In this document: piece by piece, positions 49,445 to 62,935 of the stretch
How positions within the stretch are numbered: the first letter of the stretch is position 1
How the letters are laid out: each line of letters starts with the position of its first letter
Source: Toxotes chatareus
Lineage: Eukaryota > Chordata > Actinopteri > Toxotidae
Assembly (NCBI GenBank): GCA_016801885.1
Contig: CM028896.1
Location: 4,154,001 to 4,218,000 of the forward strand
Length of the DNA stretch: 64,000 nucleotides
Direction: 5' to 3'
Translations under genes and position numbers: made by a program
Notes under the pieces: generated by a model
What the model was told of the DNA's origin: nothing
What the model saw: only the letters and a program-made list of their open reading frames with translations
Databases searched by the model: none

Positions 49445-50735
49445 GTACAGATACATCTAAGGCTTCTAGAAGCTTATGAACAGTGTTTCCATAAAGTCCC
49501 CCATTACATAAATGAGCAGGATAAGATGCTTAAACGTTATTTACACAAGGGGCAAGAGGGGATTAGGACCGTTCTCTGTCAGTCTCTCCTCCTTTTGTTT
49601 CACTTTGTTTCGCCTCGTCTTGTTTTGTTTTCTTTGTTTCATTGTATTTTCTATTTTTTCTTATTTTACACGGTTTTCTTCCGTTTCTCTTACTTTCCCT
49701 CAAAAATGATGGAACTGTGAGATTTGCTGACGCAGTCTGATTTTATTCTTAATATTAGCGATAGAGATGGGATTTGTTGGTCTCATCTTACAGTGAATAA
49801 TATTTCAACTTAAATCACTCAAGCAGGAATTTAAGGAGATGCAATGTGTTAATGGGCTGAAAAAAAAAATCCAAATAGAATAGAACAGAGCAGAACCGAG
49901 CAGAATAAGATTCTGTTTTATATACTCCCGTCTGCAAACAGTACAAACAGTTTTACTAAGTGAGTCAGAGAGTAAATCGACCTCTGTGCATGAGAGCTAA
50001 CTGGAGCGACTAGTCATTCTGTCAGAAGTCCTGATTGGCTCATTTAAATACCGCTCAGGTGTAATTGGCTGGCAAATTAAACTGTCATTATTGGACAGGC
50101 AGGAAGGGAAAAAAAGCACGGGAAGTGACAGGACAAAATAGCCACTATTCTCCCATGGGAAAACTCTGGGGAAATAAGGGGAGACAGACACATACACACA
50201 CAGAAACACACACTTTGAGACCTCATTCTAAAGTACATATGATGCATGAACTCACTCAGACATGCATAAGTACATGCAGGTCTTCTAAGTTTTTGCCGAG
50301 ACAGAAAGTGACAAAGCTCATGTAGGAATTGTATTTACTTAACTAGACCTTTACTGATTTTTCTTACTGCTTTATTTTTCTACTTTCTTTTGTCATCTGC
50401 CTTTTTCTAAGAGAACTATCTATTTCTATCTTGCATCCCTCGTCCACGCTCTGTTTTGACATGACTGAGTAATAAAACTGATGGATGGACGGTGGCCAGA
50501 GCTTCTCCAGGTGAACCCTGACCTCCCAGAGTGTGTGTGTTACTATGGCCCATCTGTGTGGGCTGTTAAGAGCCTCTCTTTCTTTGCCCTCTTTTTCTGA
50601 CCCACATCCTCAATGGTCAACAATGAGAGCACTCAGGCCCTGGGGAGTGTGTCTCTCTTTCTGTGTGTGTCTGTGTGTGTATTTATTAGTGTCAGTACAC
50701 GTAGGAGTGAGTCTTAGGAGCACAAACACACAAAA

Positions 50736-50766
<31 letters not shown>

Positions 50767-52310
50767 AAGAGTTTTTCATGATCTCATCAATGGATTGTGA
50801 ATACAGTATTAACGATGGCTGGGCGGCCCCTGGCCACTACTTACTGAATCAGATATGTGACATCTGATATGACTTCAATTTGAAATCCATTTGTAATGCA
50901 ATATAGCAGTGTACTTCATGTGAAGGTCAGGACCCAAAGTTGGGTCACTGAAAGATCATAATTATTCTGAAGCAAGCGGATCGCCTCAAAACCAGAGTCA
51001 TTTGCTCTTTATATAAATTTGAAAGTGCATGGATCTGTGCTGTGCTCTCAACTTTGAAAGTCCATACTTGAAAGTCAGCCCTGTATGTGAGCCTGCATGA
51101 GATGTAAATGTATTTTCTTTATGGAATATCTAAGGCTAAAACATTTAAATAACAGATTCTTATTTACATTAGAGCTTCAAGTGAGGATCAGTTTTATCAT
51201 AAATTAATGTACCACTTAATCAAATAACAGTTTGGCCCAAACAATGTCAGAAAAAACTGAAAGATGCCCATCAAAATTTCCCAGAGTACAGCCGTTATTA
51301 GCTTAGTTGTGTTATTGTCTAACAACTTTTAACATTCAACATATAAGCTTAACCTTTTTTTCTGAAAGATACACTGTCCTGTTTGCTGAAAGTCAGTTCT
51401 TACAAACCCCCAAAAATTGTAGCATTTGAATATTTGGTAATTCATTTAATAAGTCATTATGACTTGATGATTTTTAACTTTGGACTTAATCCTCACATCA
51501 CAGAGAGCACACACAGATGCTGTGTTACAGCTAAATAAATAAATAAATAAAAACAATGCAGTGGGCAAAGCTAACAATGAGAAGCATTAGATTTTCCTCA
51601 ATCTTCTACACTGTCAGAGGTAAACTTACAGACTCTCATCTCCTCTGGAGCAATAGTGGTGTTCATTGCTCAAGGACAGCTCCTGTACATGGTCACTGTT
51701 GAGGAAATGGACACAATTTCCTTTTCAAGTTTCCCTAAAGAGATGTTCCCGGTCACAAATCTGACTGATTGAGCTCTAGGCCACAGTTCAGCAGGTATGT
51801 TATTACTAGCATACGCAAACAATACAAAATTGAACCTGTAAAGTTTAAGCAGGATATTACAAATGTTTGCGTCCGACTGCTGTACAGTAATTACATCACA
51901 GTTTTACTGTTACATCTGGCCTCGCTACATGATAGATTCAGGGCTGGAGGTTTCAGCAGGGAGCGCACAATGTTTTGCCTCATGCTATCGTACTATTAAT
52001 GGGTGGTATTGAATATGACATTATAATGGCCAACTGTATTCTGCTAATGACATGGTCCAGTGAACCATCTGTCTGGGGAATGAGAGGACAGCAAACATTA
52101 GATCGGCTGTCAGAGGTGATGCACATACATACACACAGGCATGGAGATGCTCCATGTGTGCGCAGACACACACACACAAAATCACACATGAGCACACGGT
52201 GCTGTCATTAAGTGCTGTTTAGGGTGGAAAGCCTTTGATTGGTGTGTGTTTGAGTGTGTGTCCTTGTGCACAAAGCTCAAACAAATGGATTCAATATCTC
52301 CCAATCTGTG
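49445..52310. other. non-coding desert
   Basis: It holds a CA run (50728-50761) and AAAT units (51535-51552). No gene recognised. Confidence 0.4.
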
Positions 52311-52339
52311 TGTGTGTGTGTCTCAAAGGCCCGTGCCCC

Positions 52340-52575
52340 TGTTGTGACATCATCTATGAATGTCATAATTGAGGGTCGGTAAATTGCCGCTTTTCCCCGC
52401 TCAGCGTCGCCCCATGTGTCAATACCGAGGTTCAAGGTGACGGTGCGGATCAATACGCAGAGACAGGAGCCATCCGCTGAATTTACAGCCCAGTAACAAG
52501 AGAGCCATGAAATGACGCTGCTGTAGCCTTCAGCAAGCTGCTGGACGAGACTGCAGCGCTGCCAGCGAGCATTTG
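52340..52575. promoter_or_regulatory. candidate conserved non-coding element
   Basis: A non-repetitive, CpG-containing block with TGTCATAATTGAGGGTCGG, CCGCTCAGCGTCGCCCC and GACGCTGCTG words. No plausible coding frame. Flanked by TG microsatellite sequence. Inferred enhancer. Confidence 0.35.
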
Positions 52576-52912
52576 TCAAACATGCACACCAGTGACTCTC
52601 TGAGGAATTTTGTGTTCTTTTTGTTGTTTTTTGGGAGGTGGGGGTAATTTTGGTTTGGACGTGTGCGTCAGTCACAACTGTGGGCTGTGTTTTGGTTGTT
52701 TTTATTTGAATGACTAATGGGCCGTTTTCAGACGAGATATTTTAACTTGTCATAGAGGAGCAAGCACAGGTGAAACTAATAACATTAACAATGGCTCTGT
52801 TCCATTTAGTTGTCCCAGTGAGTCATGCCTTTGAGCCAGCATGTACAATAGCAGGGCCCAGCAGTGAAACATCTGAATGAAATGCAGCTATTATTAATAT
52901 TCTTAATTACAC

Positions 52913-53616
52913 CTGTGGTTCAGTGATGAAAGTAACTAAATACATTTACACAATCTGAGTGATTAAGAACTATTTTTAGGCACTTTACTTTTCACTTTGG
53001 GTTAATTTATACTTCTATTTCACTATATTTTAGTGGGAAATAAACTTTTTACATGACTAGATTTAGGACAGCTGTAGGAGCTATTATTATTATTAATACC
53101 CAACAGTATATGAATTAGTTATCTAAATCTAAAATATAATAATAAGTTAGTATAATATAAATAAGATGACAATCTGAACGTTATACTTGTGTGTTTATAC
53201 TTAAAACACAGACTATAAAAATATTCACATGCAATATGTGTATTGAAAACCCACAGTCCGCATTCTGTGCAAGCATGCTTTCTAAAGAAGAGGCTAATAT
53301 GAGGCTTCAACTGTCTGATTTAGGGTATCGTCATCGTGTCTGCTGAATATAGGTTCATTGTCTGTGTTTTGTCCTGGCTATAAAAAAAAATAAAATAAAA
53401 AATCATACTGTTTAGTCACAATAGAAGGGACTGCTTCACAGCCAAGAGTATGAATCTTTAAAGGTTCATATATGGGTATGTGAGTGTTACATTAAGCCAT
53501 ATTTGAAATCAATCTGAACCTATCCTTTAAGTGTGAATGTATAACCTTTTACTGGTAAATGTGTGTTGCTACTTTTACTTAAATAAAGGATTACCTCTTC
53601 CACCCCTGCCGTGCTT
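52913..53616. mobile_element. hAT-type non-autonomous element with both ends and diverged 8-bp target duplication
   Basis: The left end CAGTGATGAAAGTAACTAAA (52921) and the reverse complement of the right end, CAGGGGTGGAAGAGGTAATC (to 53608), match the paired ends of the common fish CAGTGGTGGAAAGTAACTA repeat. The 688-bp body has no transposase. Flanks CTGTGGTT and CCGTGCTT agree at 6 of 8 positions, as expected for an old hAT target duplication. Confidence 0.75.
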
Positions 53617-55480
53617 TTCCTGCAGTGTCACGACTTAATGTCGGCTGTGAAAAAGGTCTTTTGTGGTAAAAGCTGTGTCCGTATCATCACATTTTTTTTG
53701 TTCCTTTTGCATGCAACTTCTAAATTAATGTAGAGTTACAGGCATGGATGGGTTTTTGAATGGGCCCCCACCATTCACAGATCCAAGGGGCCCAAGGGAT
53801 CAGAAATCCCTGGAGCCCAAGCCTCTGAAGTGACCGTTGTCAGGGACTCAGTCAAAGACGGGAGACTAGGTGTTTTTTTGCTCCACAATTTTCCTTTCAT
53901 GGTTTTGGACATTTAGTTTTGTATATCTGATAAGAATGAAATCATACCCTATGTGCATTGCTGTGAACTCCAGTCAATTTTTCATTTCTTTGGCCTTGTA
54001 TGCAGAACTTGTGCATCAATTCACATACATGCGTGGGTGTGTGTATGCACATGCCTGTGTGTGTGTTTGTGTGCATTTATGAATTCATCACAGCAGCTAC
54101 AGTGTCCAGCAGGCATGGATGTCACAATGATAGTAGGTGAGCTGTGAAGGTGACGATGCCTGCCGTGCGTGCGTGTGTTTGTGTGTGCGTTCCAGGTGAT
54201 GGATTAGCTTCATTTCCAGTGTAAGCCGTCTGTTGTAAGTGAGTGAGAGTGTGTATGCTTGAACCCAAGCAGCAGGAGGGAGTGTGTTAGTGATATGTGT
54301 GTCTACTGGACCATGTGTGTGTGTGAGAGGATGTGTTTCTGTCACATCGTGTCTACTTATATGTGTCTTTACCTGCATGTGTGCGTGTCTGTAAGTGTGT
54401 GTGTGTCTGTGTGACAGTGGCTGAGTGATGGGTCCAGTATAGCGTGTAGTATGGTGGACAGGCGCTGGGTCTCTATCGCCGGGGGCAACGGCGAGGTGTG
54501 TGTACAAATAAACGTGTTGACAGGCACGATGGACATCACACGGTTATGATGACCTCAACCTGCTGCAGGTGACACCCTCCCCCACATGTACGCACACACA
54601 CATAGTCAAACTGAATTACTGTACTTTTGGCATTTCACTTTTCTACTTATTGTAGACAATTCCACACTAAAATACCATTTGCTAGTAAACTAAAACTGAA
54701 TGTAGATTTTGCGTAGATATTTATATACTGAATCGTATTCAACAGTCAGGGAAGATTGAAGGATAGGGTCTTATTTCTATAGATTTTATTTTATGTCATT
54801 CATGTGTGCGTAGCCACATCCTCTATGGGCCCAAAGAGGCAGAAACTGTGGCAGCCTGACAAATTTTCCATGTTAATGCACCAAAGTGAATGTAATGTGA
54901 CGCATTAGGCTGCGTCTTAGAACACGGTATCCTGTTCTCTTACAGAACATCCATCCAATGTCTGCACCATACATTTTAGGTGAAAACAATTTGCCTATGT
55001 TTTCTCTTCCAAATAAGTTTGACCAGTCTGGGGTTTTGTTTAAAACCTTTGTGCTTTTAATTTTTAAGCAATGTCTCTGGGGTCCCAGCTCTAGCAGCTC
55101 TAACTCGGTGACTACGATGGCCTTAAAAAAAAAAAAAAAAAAATCAGGGTTGTACTATATGTGGGTGTCTTATCTACTAAAACAAAGGAAAAACTTTTTA
55201 ATTTTGAAAAGTGAAGTGAGAAAGCAGAGTGTTGGTTTGACTGCATATCAATTTGTATGTGTATGTGCAAGCTGGCGTGTGTTTTCAGACATAGGCTGTG
55301 TGTATACATGCTCTATCTGTGTGTACACACTTGCTTTGTGTGTGTGTATCTTTTTTTTTTAGTCCCCCTGTGAGCCCAAAACAAGGTAAACGTATAATAA
55401 CAACATCTTCAGAATGTATCTCCCCATCTTTCTCCCTTGAGCAAAACAACCCACACCACACACCTCCTCCACACCTCCTC
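53617..55480. other. non-coding desert with TG-rich patches
   Basis: TG-rich sequence at 54025-54075 and 54150-54415, and an A18 run near 55125. A GGGCCCCC/GGGGCCC-rich patch at 53760-53830 may be a repeat fragment. No gene seen. Confidence 0.4.
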
Positions 55481-55599
55481 CCTGCCTCCTCCCCCCGGCG
55501 GTGCGAGGAGCGTCCGGGTGTGAAATGTAAAAGGGAGAACGCTGTCGTTCAAACTGTCCCAACCACCAGTGTCTCCCTCTCTCTCCCTCCCTTCCTCTC

Positions 55600-55770
55600 A
55601 GTCTCCCCCCCCCGCCCCCTCTCTCAGGTGGGCTGGCTGCTGCAGGTTGCAGGTGCGCAGGACCCCTCAGCCAATGAAAAATGAGTGCCGTCGCGCGCCG
55701 TGACTTTGATGAACCTCACTGTACGTCGGCCTATCACTCTTCTCCATTTGGCTTCCCCCAGAAAAACCGC
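55600..55770. promoter_or_regulatory. GC-rich candidate regulatory block with CCAAT box
   Basis: After a C-rich run, CTCAGCCAATGAAAAATGAG is followed by GTGCCGTCGCGCGCCGTGAC and CTCACTGTACGTCGGCC. It is CpG-rich, complex and non-coding. Promoter or enhancer identity is inferred. Confidence 0.3.
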
Positions 55771-58700
55771 CCTGCTACACATACGCACAGTACACACACA
55801 CACACACACACACACATACACACTCACACACATACAAGTGCCGAACACTCTGGACCAAATATTTGTCTTGTTGAAGGAAGAGGCTGCGCTCGGGTAAATA
55901 CGCGGTCAAGAGTGCCTGTTTGTCTGTATGTGCGTGTGTGTGTACTCACATAATACCTAAAACATGGAGGGTGTTTGAGATTATTTGGAGACACATCTGT
56001 TAAAAAGTGATTTGACTTTGAAGTTACTGTGCTGAAAAGTTGACTGAAGGTAAATAAAGTGATTTTCAACACTAAAAACCTTGTGTGCAGTTAATGTCCT
56101 TGTTGATCTGTGTCGCTGTGCAGCATAAAAATTACACTATTGAAACAAAACAACCCTTTTCAATAAATTTCAATAAAGACTTTTTTTTTCAGAACAGTTG
56201 ATCAATGTGATTGTTGATTGAACAGCAATTTGCCAAAAAAGGTCTATTGATATTACTGTTAGAAATGCACAGGACTCCCACTTCTCACGTATAACTCCAT
56301 CCACTCCACCACTCTGTAATGTGAACCTTCTTCAAATGTCAAACCTTCCTCTCTCCCTCTCTCCGTCTTTCTCTTTCACTCACACACACACCACATTTTC
56401 CCTCCCCGCAGAAAACATCCTTGGATGTGTAACACTTGTTAAGGAGACGACATCGGAAGACAAAACACTATCCAGAGTTCACTGGGTATGCGCTTAACTC
56501 GTGTGTCTGTGTGTGTGTGTGTGTGTCTCACAGACTTTCTGTGTCTCGTGTCTGCTACGTGAGCAGCTATAAGAGTCGGGGGGCTAATCCCTCCCAGTTG
56601 GTCCCTAATCCTGTTCTAATCCCTTTAAAACTCTCTATCAGCCTCTCAGGACCTCAGCGGGGTTAAATCTTGTCAAGTCTCACACACACACACACACGCA
56701 CACACACATACACACACTCATCCTATGCAATTCGTTGAGTGTTAACAAGTCACCATGATCCTTTATAAGTGAGATGAGTCTCTCTCCACTTCTTAAATGA
56801 GATTATCATTGTTTTCCTCACAGCAGGTTATAGGTGAACAAACCTCTGCTTAATCTTCCCATCTTCAGTCCTCAGTCTATTTACTCACTCATGTCTCTCC
56901 TTACCCACTCTTTAGAGTGAGCCCCAAAGCTGAAAATCAATAAAGGAGTGTATACTATGATGTTTTTGCACCACCCTGTTCTTCATTACTGTGCCTTATC
57001 CTGGTACGAGAATGGAAATCCTCTTTCTGATGAGTTTGAACTTAATTCAAGCTCACTTTGTTGTTGTTTTTTTAAGGTCTGAAAGCAAAAATAATTGTTA
57101 AAAAACTGTGCCAACATTGAGCAAACAAGCAGAAACCTGGTGGGTTTAATGTAAAAATATGGAGGTAAATATTATGTTGTGAGTCCATTAATTTACACAC
57201 TTATACAAGGAAAATGTGTTTAAAGTGTGTCTGTAGTTAGCTGATTAGTTTCACCAGTGAGTTAACTGGTAATATAATGTCAAGAATTAGTACTATTGCT
57301 ATTACTGAATGCAGTTTAATTTACAAATTTAGACCAGTACAACAGTATATTTTAGATTTTAACCAACGTGAGTCAATTATAATCTGTCGGCTTAGCATGC
57401 TATCATTTTCCAATAAAACGCACCACATTATACATTTTTTTGTACACTTTTTGGTAAAAATGTCTCTAAAATGCAAAAAAGAAAAGAAAAACGAAGTACC
57501 CACTTTCATTATACATGGACACTCCCTTTAATCCTCTTGTTCACCCCCCTCCCTCCACTTCCCAAACAAACGCATTACACAAATGAAAAACAAGTGAAAG
57601 GCTGGAGGAAAGGCAGGGAGGGTGAGGAAGAGGGAGGGTGAGTGAGATTTTATTTAAGTGTTCTTGTAAGCCATCTAAGATATTAATGTTGCAAAGCTAC
57701 TTATCAATATTTAAGAACATAAAAGGAGTGTGAGGGCAGAGGGTGGTTGTGTGTAGGGAGGGCAAACCAGGAGGGACCTGCACTCTTGGACGTGTGTGTT
57801 TGTATGTGTGTGTGTGTGTGTGTGTCTGCCTGTGTGAACCACAGCACAACCATCAGAGACAAGATGAGGTCTCTTTGACAGTTAGAGAAGAGGAATTGCT
57901 TGGTCTCTGTCCCACTAAAAGCTTTAACACACCCACAAACATGCGCAAACACAAACACACACACACACACACGTAAACGCTGTTAAGTGATGGTCAGGAT
58001 GGTAAATACAGCTCTTAATGCCCCATAACCACGACATACTTATTTTATGTTGTGTTAAAATGCACTGATGTTGTGTTAAAATGCAATGATTTATGTTTGT
58101 GTATTTATGCATTTATGTATGTACACATGCTTGTGTGCTGTAAATGTATGTGCATGAGGACAAGCATGTTTTATGTTGTCTGTCTGCACTGCAGTACTCA
58201 CATATGTCTGTGCCACACACTGTATCTGTGAGTACTGTGTGCAGGTACAGTATGAATGCGTTTTCCCTATAATGTGTGACTGACATACGGAAAATGTTGT
58301 CAATATTTATCAATACTTTTATCTAATTGTAGTATTTACTAATGTCTGGATGCCTTTATCTAATTAGATTTAAGTTCAAGTATAATTTATTAATAGAGCT
58401 AAATTCACAAGTGAAGGTGGAAGCCAACACTCTTCTGTAGTTGCTGAGCCATGGTCACTTTGAAGGGACCCAATCAAATCTAAAATTTAGGATCTAAAAT
58501 TTAAATCTGATCTGATTGGAATTTGGATTTTGTTGCATCTGTTGTACGTGTACATGGATTTTGTTGACATTGTGAAATTCCCAGCACCGTTCCACCAAAT
58601 GTCATGACATGTCTGGTCTCTTTAGAAACATTAATCTTTGAATTTCAAAAAGATTTTGAGATTGAAGACTGTTTACCTGCATGGCATGAGTTTGTAATGA

Positions 58701-59040
58701 CTGACCCAAAATCAGGTGAGAGTGGTTTGAGGGGTTATACATTATTATTATTATTATTATTATGGCGCCTCTTCTTGAAATGGACATCAATTATCACCTG
58801 ACAAAGTGAGGGAATATTGTCACTGCCAACATGTCTTTAATTAAAGACACTTTCCTTCCTTTGCACTCTCCCTCTTACCTCTCTGTTGTGTTCCATCTTC
58901 CATCCTTCCCTCTGTCCATCCATCTGTCCAAACCTCCATCTTCTTTGCGCTTCAGTCCCTCCCAAAACATTAGAAATCATCAGGGAGGGTGACGAGAGGT
59001 CTACTTGCAGGAAGAGACACAAAGTACTGCAACCTCTCTG
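55771..59040. other. non-coding desert with CA/TG microsatellites
   Basis: CA runs at 55790-55836 and 56675-56717; TG runs at 56504-56527 and 57790-57826; an ATT run at 58740-58762. An imperfect inverted repeat CCAATCA...TGATTGG spans about 58468-58520. No gene recognised. Confidence 0.4.
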
Positions 59041-59056
59041 GAGATAGAGGGAGAGG

Positions 59057-59107
<51 letters not shown>

Positions 59108-59120
59108 AAGAAAGAGAGAG
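59041..59120. repeat. (GA)n microsatellite
   Basis: About 80 bases of GA-rich purine sequence. Confidence 0.95.
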
Positions 59121-61415
59121 AATCATTTTCATGTCTTCAGCTGTCATCAGATGGAAAAACAAACAAACCAAAAGCTCCTGAACGCAGCATTTAGTGTGTA
59201 TATGTGTGTGTTAGTATACAGCAGACAAATAGGGTAAAGGGTGAGCAGCATGCACAGCACTCCGCAGGTGTTTGCCACCTCTGTAGTTCGAATACATTAG
59301 AATGACACACACACACACACACACATACACACACACACACACAGTGACCTCTGGACAGTGTTCTGTCTTCCTTTGTCTTCCCATGTCATCTCTAGTGTTA
59401 CACATCCAAAACACTTTCTGAACACAAACCACTAAATGATGGCTGCAGGGCGGAATAGGTGTGTGTGTGTCTGTGTGTCTGTGGGTGTGTGTGTTTTTCT
59501 GAGGACAACTGAGAGAGACAGAGAGCAGAAAAAAGAAGCAGAATGATTTTGTGGGAGTGTGAATGAGGGAAACTGTGAGCGCGTGTGTGTATGATGACCC
59601 CAGGCAGGGCGAGATGAATGGGTGTTCTGACCTCCCTACAGGGGTGCAGGCACGCTTATTTACACAAAGCACCCTTAGGTGTGTAGGTGTATGTATGTGT
59701 GTCAGTTTGTGTGTGTGTGAGACAAGCCTCCAAACTTGGTCTTACAGAGAGCAACACTATAAAAAAATATCAAAGATACTTTTTCTTTTTTAATCACTTT
59801 ACACTCGTCCCTCATTTGAGGTGAGTCAACAAAGTAAAAAAAGGGAAATAACAAAAATAGAAAGAAACTAAAGAAAAGCTTTAAATTAATTTCAAACTAA
59901 TGCTGGAGATGGGAGTCATCATGTACTTCTAAAGAGATGCAACTGAACATCAATCTGGCAGCATTTGCGCCTTGCTCAACACAGGGTTGCACACGCAGAT
60001 GTGCATGTGTTTGTGTGTGTGTGTGGGTATAAAAATGGTCGGGTGCTTCTGGTCCATTGGCTCATGCTTCTTCTGATCTGTATTATCACTATACTGATGC
60101 CTTGCCTTCATCACACTTTAGCTCAGCTTTAACTCTGTAAAGTTTGCAGCCTGCCACACTGTTGCTGCTGTATTGCCCTGTGTACCGTGAGGAAACTTTC
60201 TTTTTTAAAAAAAGAAAGGAAGCAAAAACAAAAGAACAACTCTGAGTTATGTTCAGAGAAAAACACTCCTCCTCAACGGCAACATAACACAAGTATACTG
60301 CAAAAGAGAGACAGAAACAATTGGTAAAGCTTCAACATGCACTAGTAAGAAAACTACTGCATAACATGCATTCAGACACATACACACACACACACATTGT
60401 GCTGCCTCTGTGATAATTTCTCTGGAGAAAGATTGTGCTACATGCACTAGACTTTCATGTTAAATATTCATTTCAGCACACCATTTGAAATAAATAAAAC
60501 TGCTGTTGATGACATTGTTATTACAACATTATTAATTTAATGTTGTTGGCTTACAGTGGTAAACCCACAGAAAGAAATACACACTGAACGCACTATGAGT
60601 GAAAAATTTTAACTCTTTCAAGCAGCAAATTAGAACATTGTATTTACTCCGTAGTGAGTCCTGGACACTTGTGCCTGTTTATTTATTCATTTATTTTTTA
60701 ACATAATCAAGACTTATATTTACTTGTGATGAGTGCTACTCAAAGGGTAGTCAATCAGCTGTTTCCAGCTGGGTAAATAAATCCAAAAACCCTGACAATA
60801 TGTTTCACAATTCGACGGCAGCTTTTCTCCGGGTTTAAAGTATGCTTGAATAACAACCCTGTCCGTTTTTATAGAGTATGTGAGAGAAATTTGTTCTGCA
60901 TCCAGAGAGTCGCATTGATTTGCCTCTGAAAGGTGAATAAATTGTGTATGTATTTTATGGAAACAGAAAAATCCATGCCGCTGTTTACAATGCTTGCCGC
61001 TTCTGTAAATCAGAAGGTGATCAATGTGCGTATTGACTGATCCATCGCCTGAATGTGAGTATATACCATCTGTGTGTGTGTGCTTATGTGAACAAGTGCC
61101 TAAGTGATTATGTATGGAAACATTGCGCATATGCAATATGACAGTCTCCGTGTTTACATTTAGTTTGAAGACAAACTTTTCTTGTTTTTTGGAGTTTTTT
61201 TTTGTTTTTTTTTATTTGAGTGTGTGTGCATGTGTTTTCATACCTGATCCTGCAGGTGTTTATGTTTCTACGTCAGTTATTGAACCTGAGCAAACAAGCA
61301 TGAGGTTTGTGTGCAAGCGCTTGTGTGTGTGTGTGTCTTTTCAGCCCTCAAGCAGGGTCATTTCTGTATTGACAACCTGCTTGTCCCTGTCATACAGAGA
61401 ACATGAGTAGAAAGG
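59121..61415. other. non-coding desert
   Basis: CA runs near 59307-59341, TG near 59460-59492, and a near-perfect palindrome CTTTCTTTTTT/AAAAAAAGAAAG at 60196-60218. No exon recognised. Confidence 0.4.
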
Positions 61416-61600
61416 CCATTCTCATTTAGCCTGATAAAGCGCCTGTAGCATCATAACGACCTCTAGCCATTTATAAATCATACTTTAACATGAGGGAGAC
61501 GGACCTCTAACCGCTGACTGATTGCAGAATTGATCAAAATTACTTATTCATGAATCAGACTAGCATTTTTGCAGCGTGCTGAGCACAATCTCACAGCATT
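61416..61600. promoter_or_regulatory. candidate conserved non-coding element
   Basis: A complex block with CATTTATAAATCATAC, TTCATGAATCAGAC and GATTGCAGAATTGATC words. No open frame of interest. Inferred. Confidence 0.3.
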
Positions 61601-62091
61601 TTAAAAGGTGAGACGTTCATGAGGGAAATAACATGGTGGTTATGGTACGATAAATATTGTAGTAGTTATATTTTGGCTGATCTTTTGCTTCACGTTGTTA
61701 CTTTAGTATACTTTTTTCTTCCCTTTTGTTTTCCTTTCTCTCTTCTTTTCTATCTCTGACTCCATCTCTCCCTTCCTCTTTTTTCCACCTACCTCCCCCA
61801 TCATACTAATCTGCATAGGAACAATCAGCGGCTCATGTTTACTGATTCACCCAATCAGGTATCAGTTCTCCCTTGAGGTTCAAGGTCCCCATCGACAAAC
61901 TGTGTGTGTGCGTGTCCGTGTGCATGTGTGTGTGCGTGTATGTGTGTGTGTGTCGGACAAAGGAGGAAAATCCCTCGGAGAGCTGTGCAGAGCGTGTTGA
62001 TCGATCCTCTGCAATTACCAGCCAATCGAAATGTGATTTATTTCCCAAGGAATCATCTCAATATCAAGAGAGGCAGTGAGTGAATGGGAGG

Positions 62092-62137
62092 GTGTGTGTG
62101 TGTGTGCGTGGTTGTGTGTGTGTGTGTGTGTGTGTGT
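62092..62137. repeat. (TG)n microsatellite
   Basis: TG alternation with two small interruptions. Confidence 0.9.
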
Positions 62138-62159
62138 TGGGAGGGAGATCCTTGTCAAT

Positions 62160-62680
62160 AAACTACCACTTACTCCTCTATTCCTCTTTCTCTGTCCTTC
62201 TGTCTATGCCTCTCTAAACCCATCCATCTATCCATCTCTACATTATACTGTGTCTTTCCTCTTTCAGGCTCGCCTTCATTTCACTTCCTCTCACTCCCTC
62301 GCTACATCCTGACTCTCCACCCAAAACTCCATCTTCATCCGTACCCTCTCCATCTTTTTCTGTCTTCTTCCATCTCTCCCTTGCTAAACACATCTTCTAT
62401 CCATCCATTCCCCCCCAATCTACTTCTCTGCTATATCCTTCCCCTCTTTTACTCCTTTCTTCTATCCACCCCTCCCTCCCCCTCCCTCTCCCTGACTACT
62501 CCCCTGTGAGGCTATCATTCTGAGGCCTTGTCAATACGACCAGTCAACCAAACAAAAAGACCAACTGACCAATTGAGGTATTTTGACTCTTAATCCCACC
62601 CCAACCCTCACCACCCTCCTCCTTCCCACCTTTTCACCACTGCCTCACCCCTCCCCTCTCTCCTCATCCCTTTTTTTTGC
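62160..62680 (+). repeat. third pyrimidine-rich block
   Basis: CT-rich sequence with CATCCATCTATCCATC units. No coding content. Confidence 0.6.
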
Positions 62681-62935
62681 ACTTAATTAAGTCGCCAAGT
62701 GGCTGTCAGGAATAATTTTTTGCTGCGGCACGGGGCCGAGGGCCGCGGTGGACTTGACATTTGATAATATTGCGTCTCCACGTTGATTGAAATTGATTTT
62801 AGGGGGGAGAGAGGCCCCCTGCTCGCCGCCGCCGTGATCGTTTGACAACTCTCAGCCAATCAGCCCCAAGGACAGCCCGTGGACCCCCGTCTTTGGCGTG
62901 GCAACTCATATTCCTACGAGTGATGGCTGGGCGCC
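62675..62935. promoter_or_regulatory. strong-looking candidate conserved enhancer
   Basis: Abrupt change from pyrimidine-rich DNA to a balanced CpG-bearing block. It holds a TTAATTAA palindrome (62683-62690), an NKX-like CAAGTGG (62696-62702), GGCCGAGGGCCGCGG, TTGATTGAAATTGATTTT, and CCAATCAGCCCC with a CCAAT box. Non-coding. Texture resembles deeply conserved developmental elements. Confidence 0.4.

Noticed and set aside
49201..49450. CA arrays as a CRISPR-like repeat
   Set aside because: Simple dinucleotide alternation without unique spacers, in a vertebrate genome.
52277..52675. 132-codon minus-strand open frame
   Set aside because: It overlaps microsatellite and CpG-rich non-coding sequence, resembles no family and starts in low-complexity DNA.
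54097..54507. 136-codon minus-strand frame rich in His and Thr
   Set aside because: Produced by TG/CA repeats (His-Thr translation).
60720..61136. 138-codon minus-strand frame
   Set aside because: No domain or splice pattern recognised; partly CA-repeat translation.
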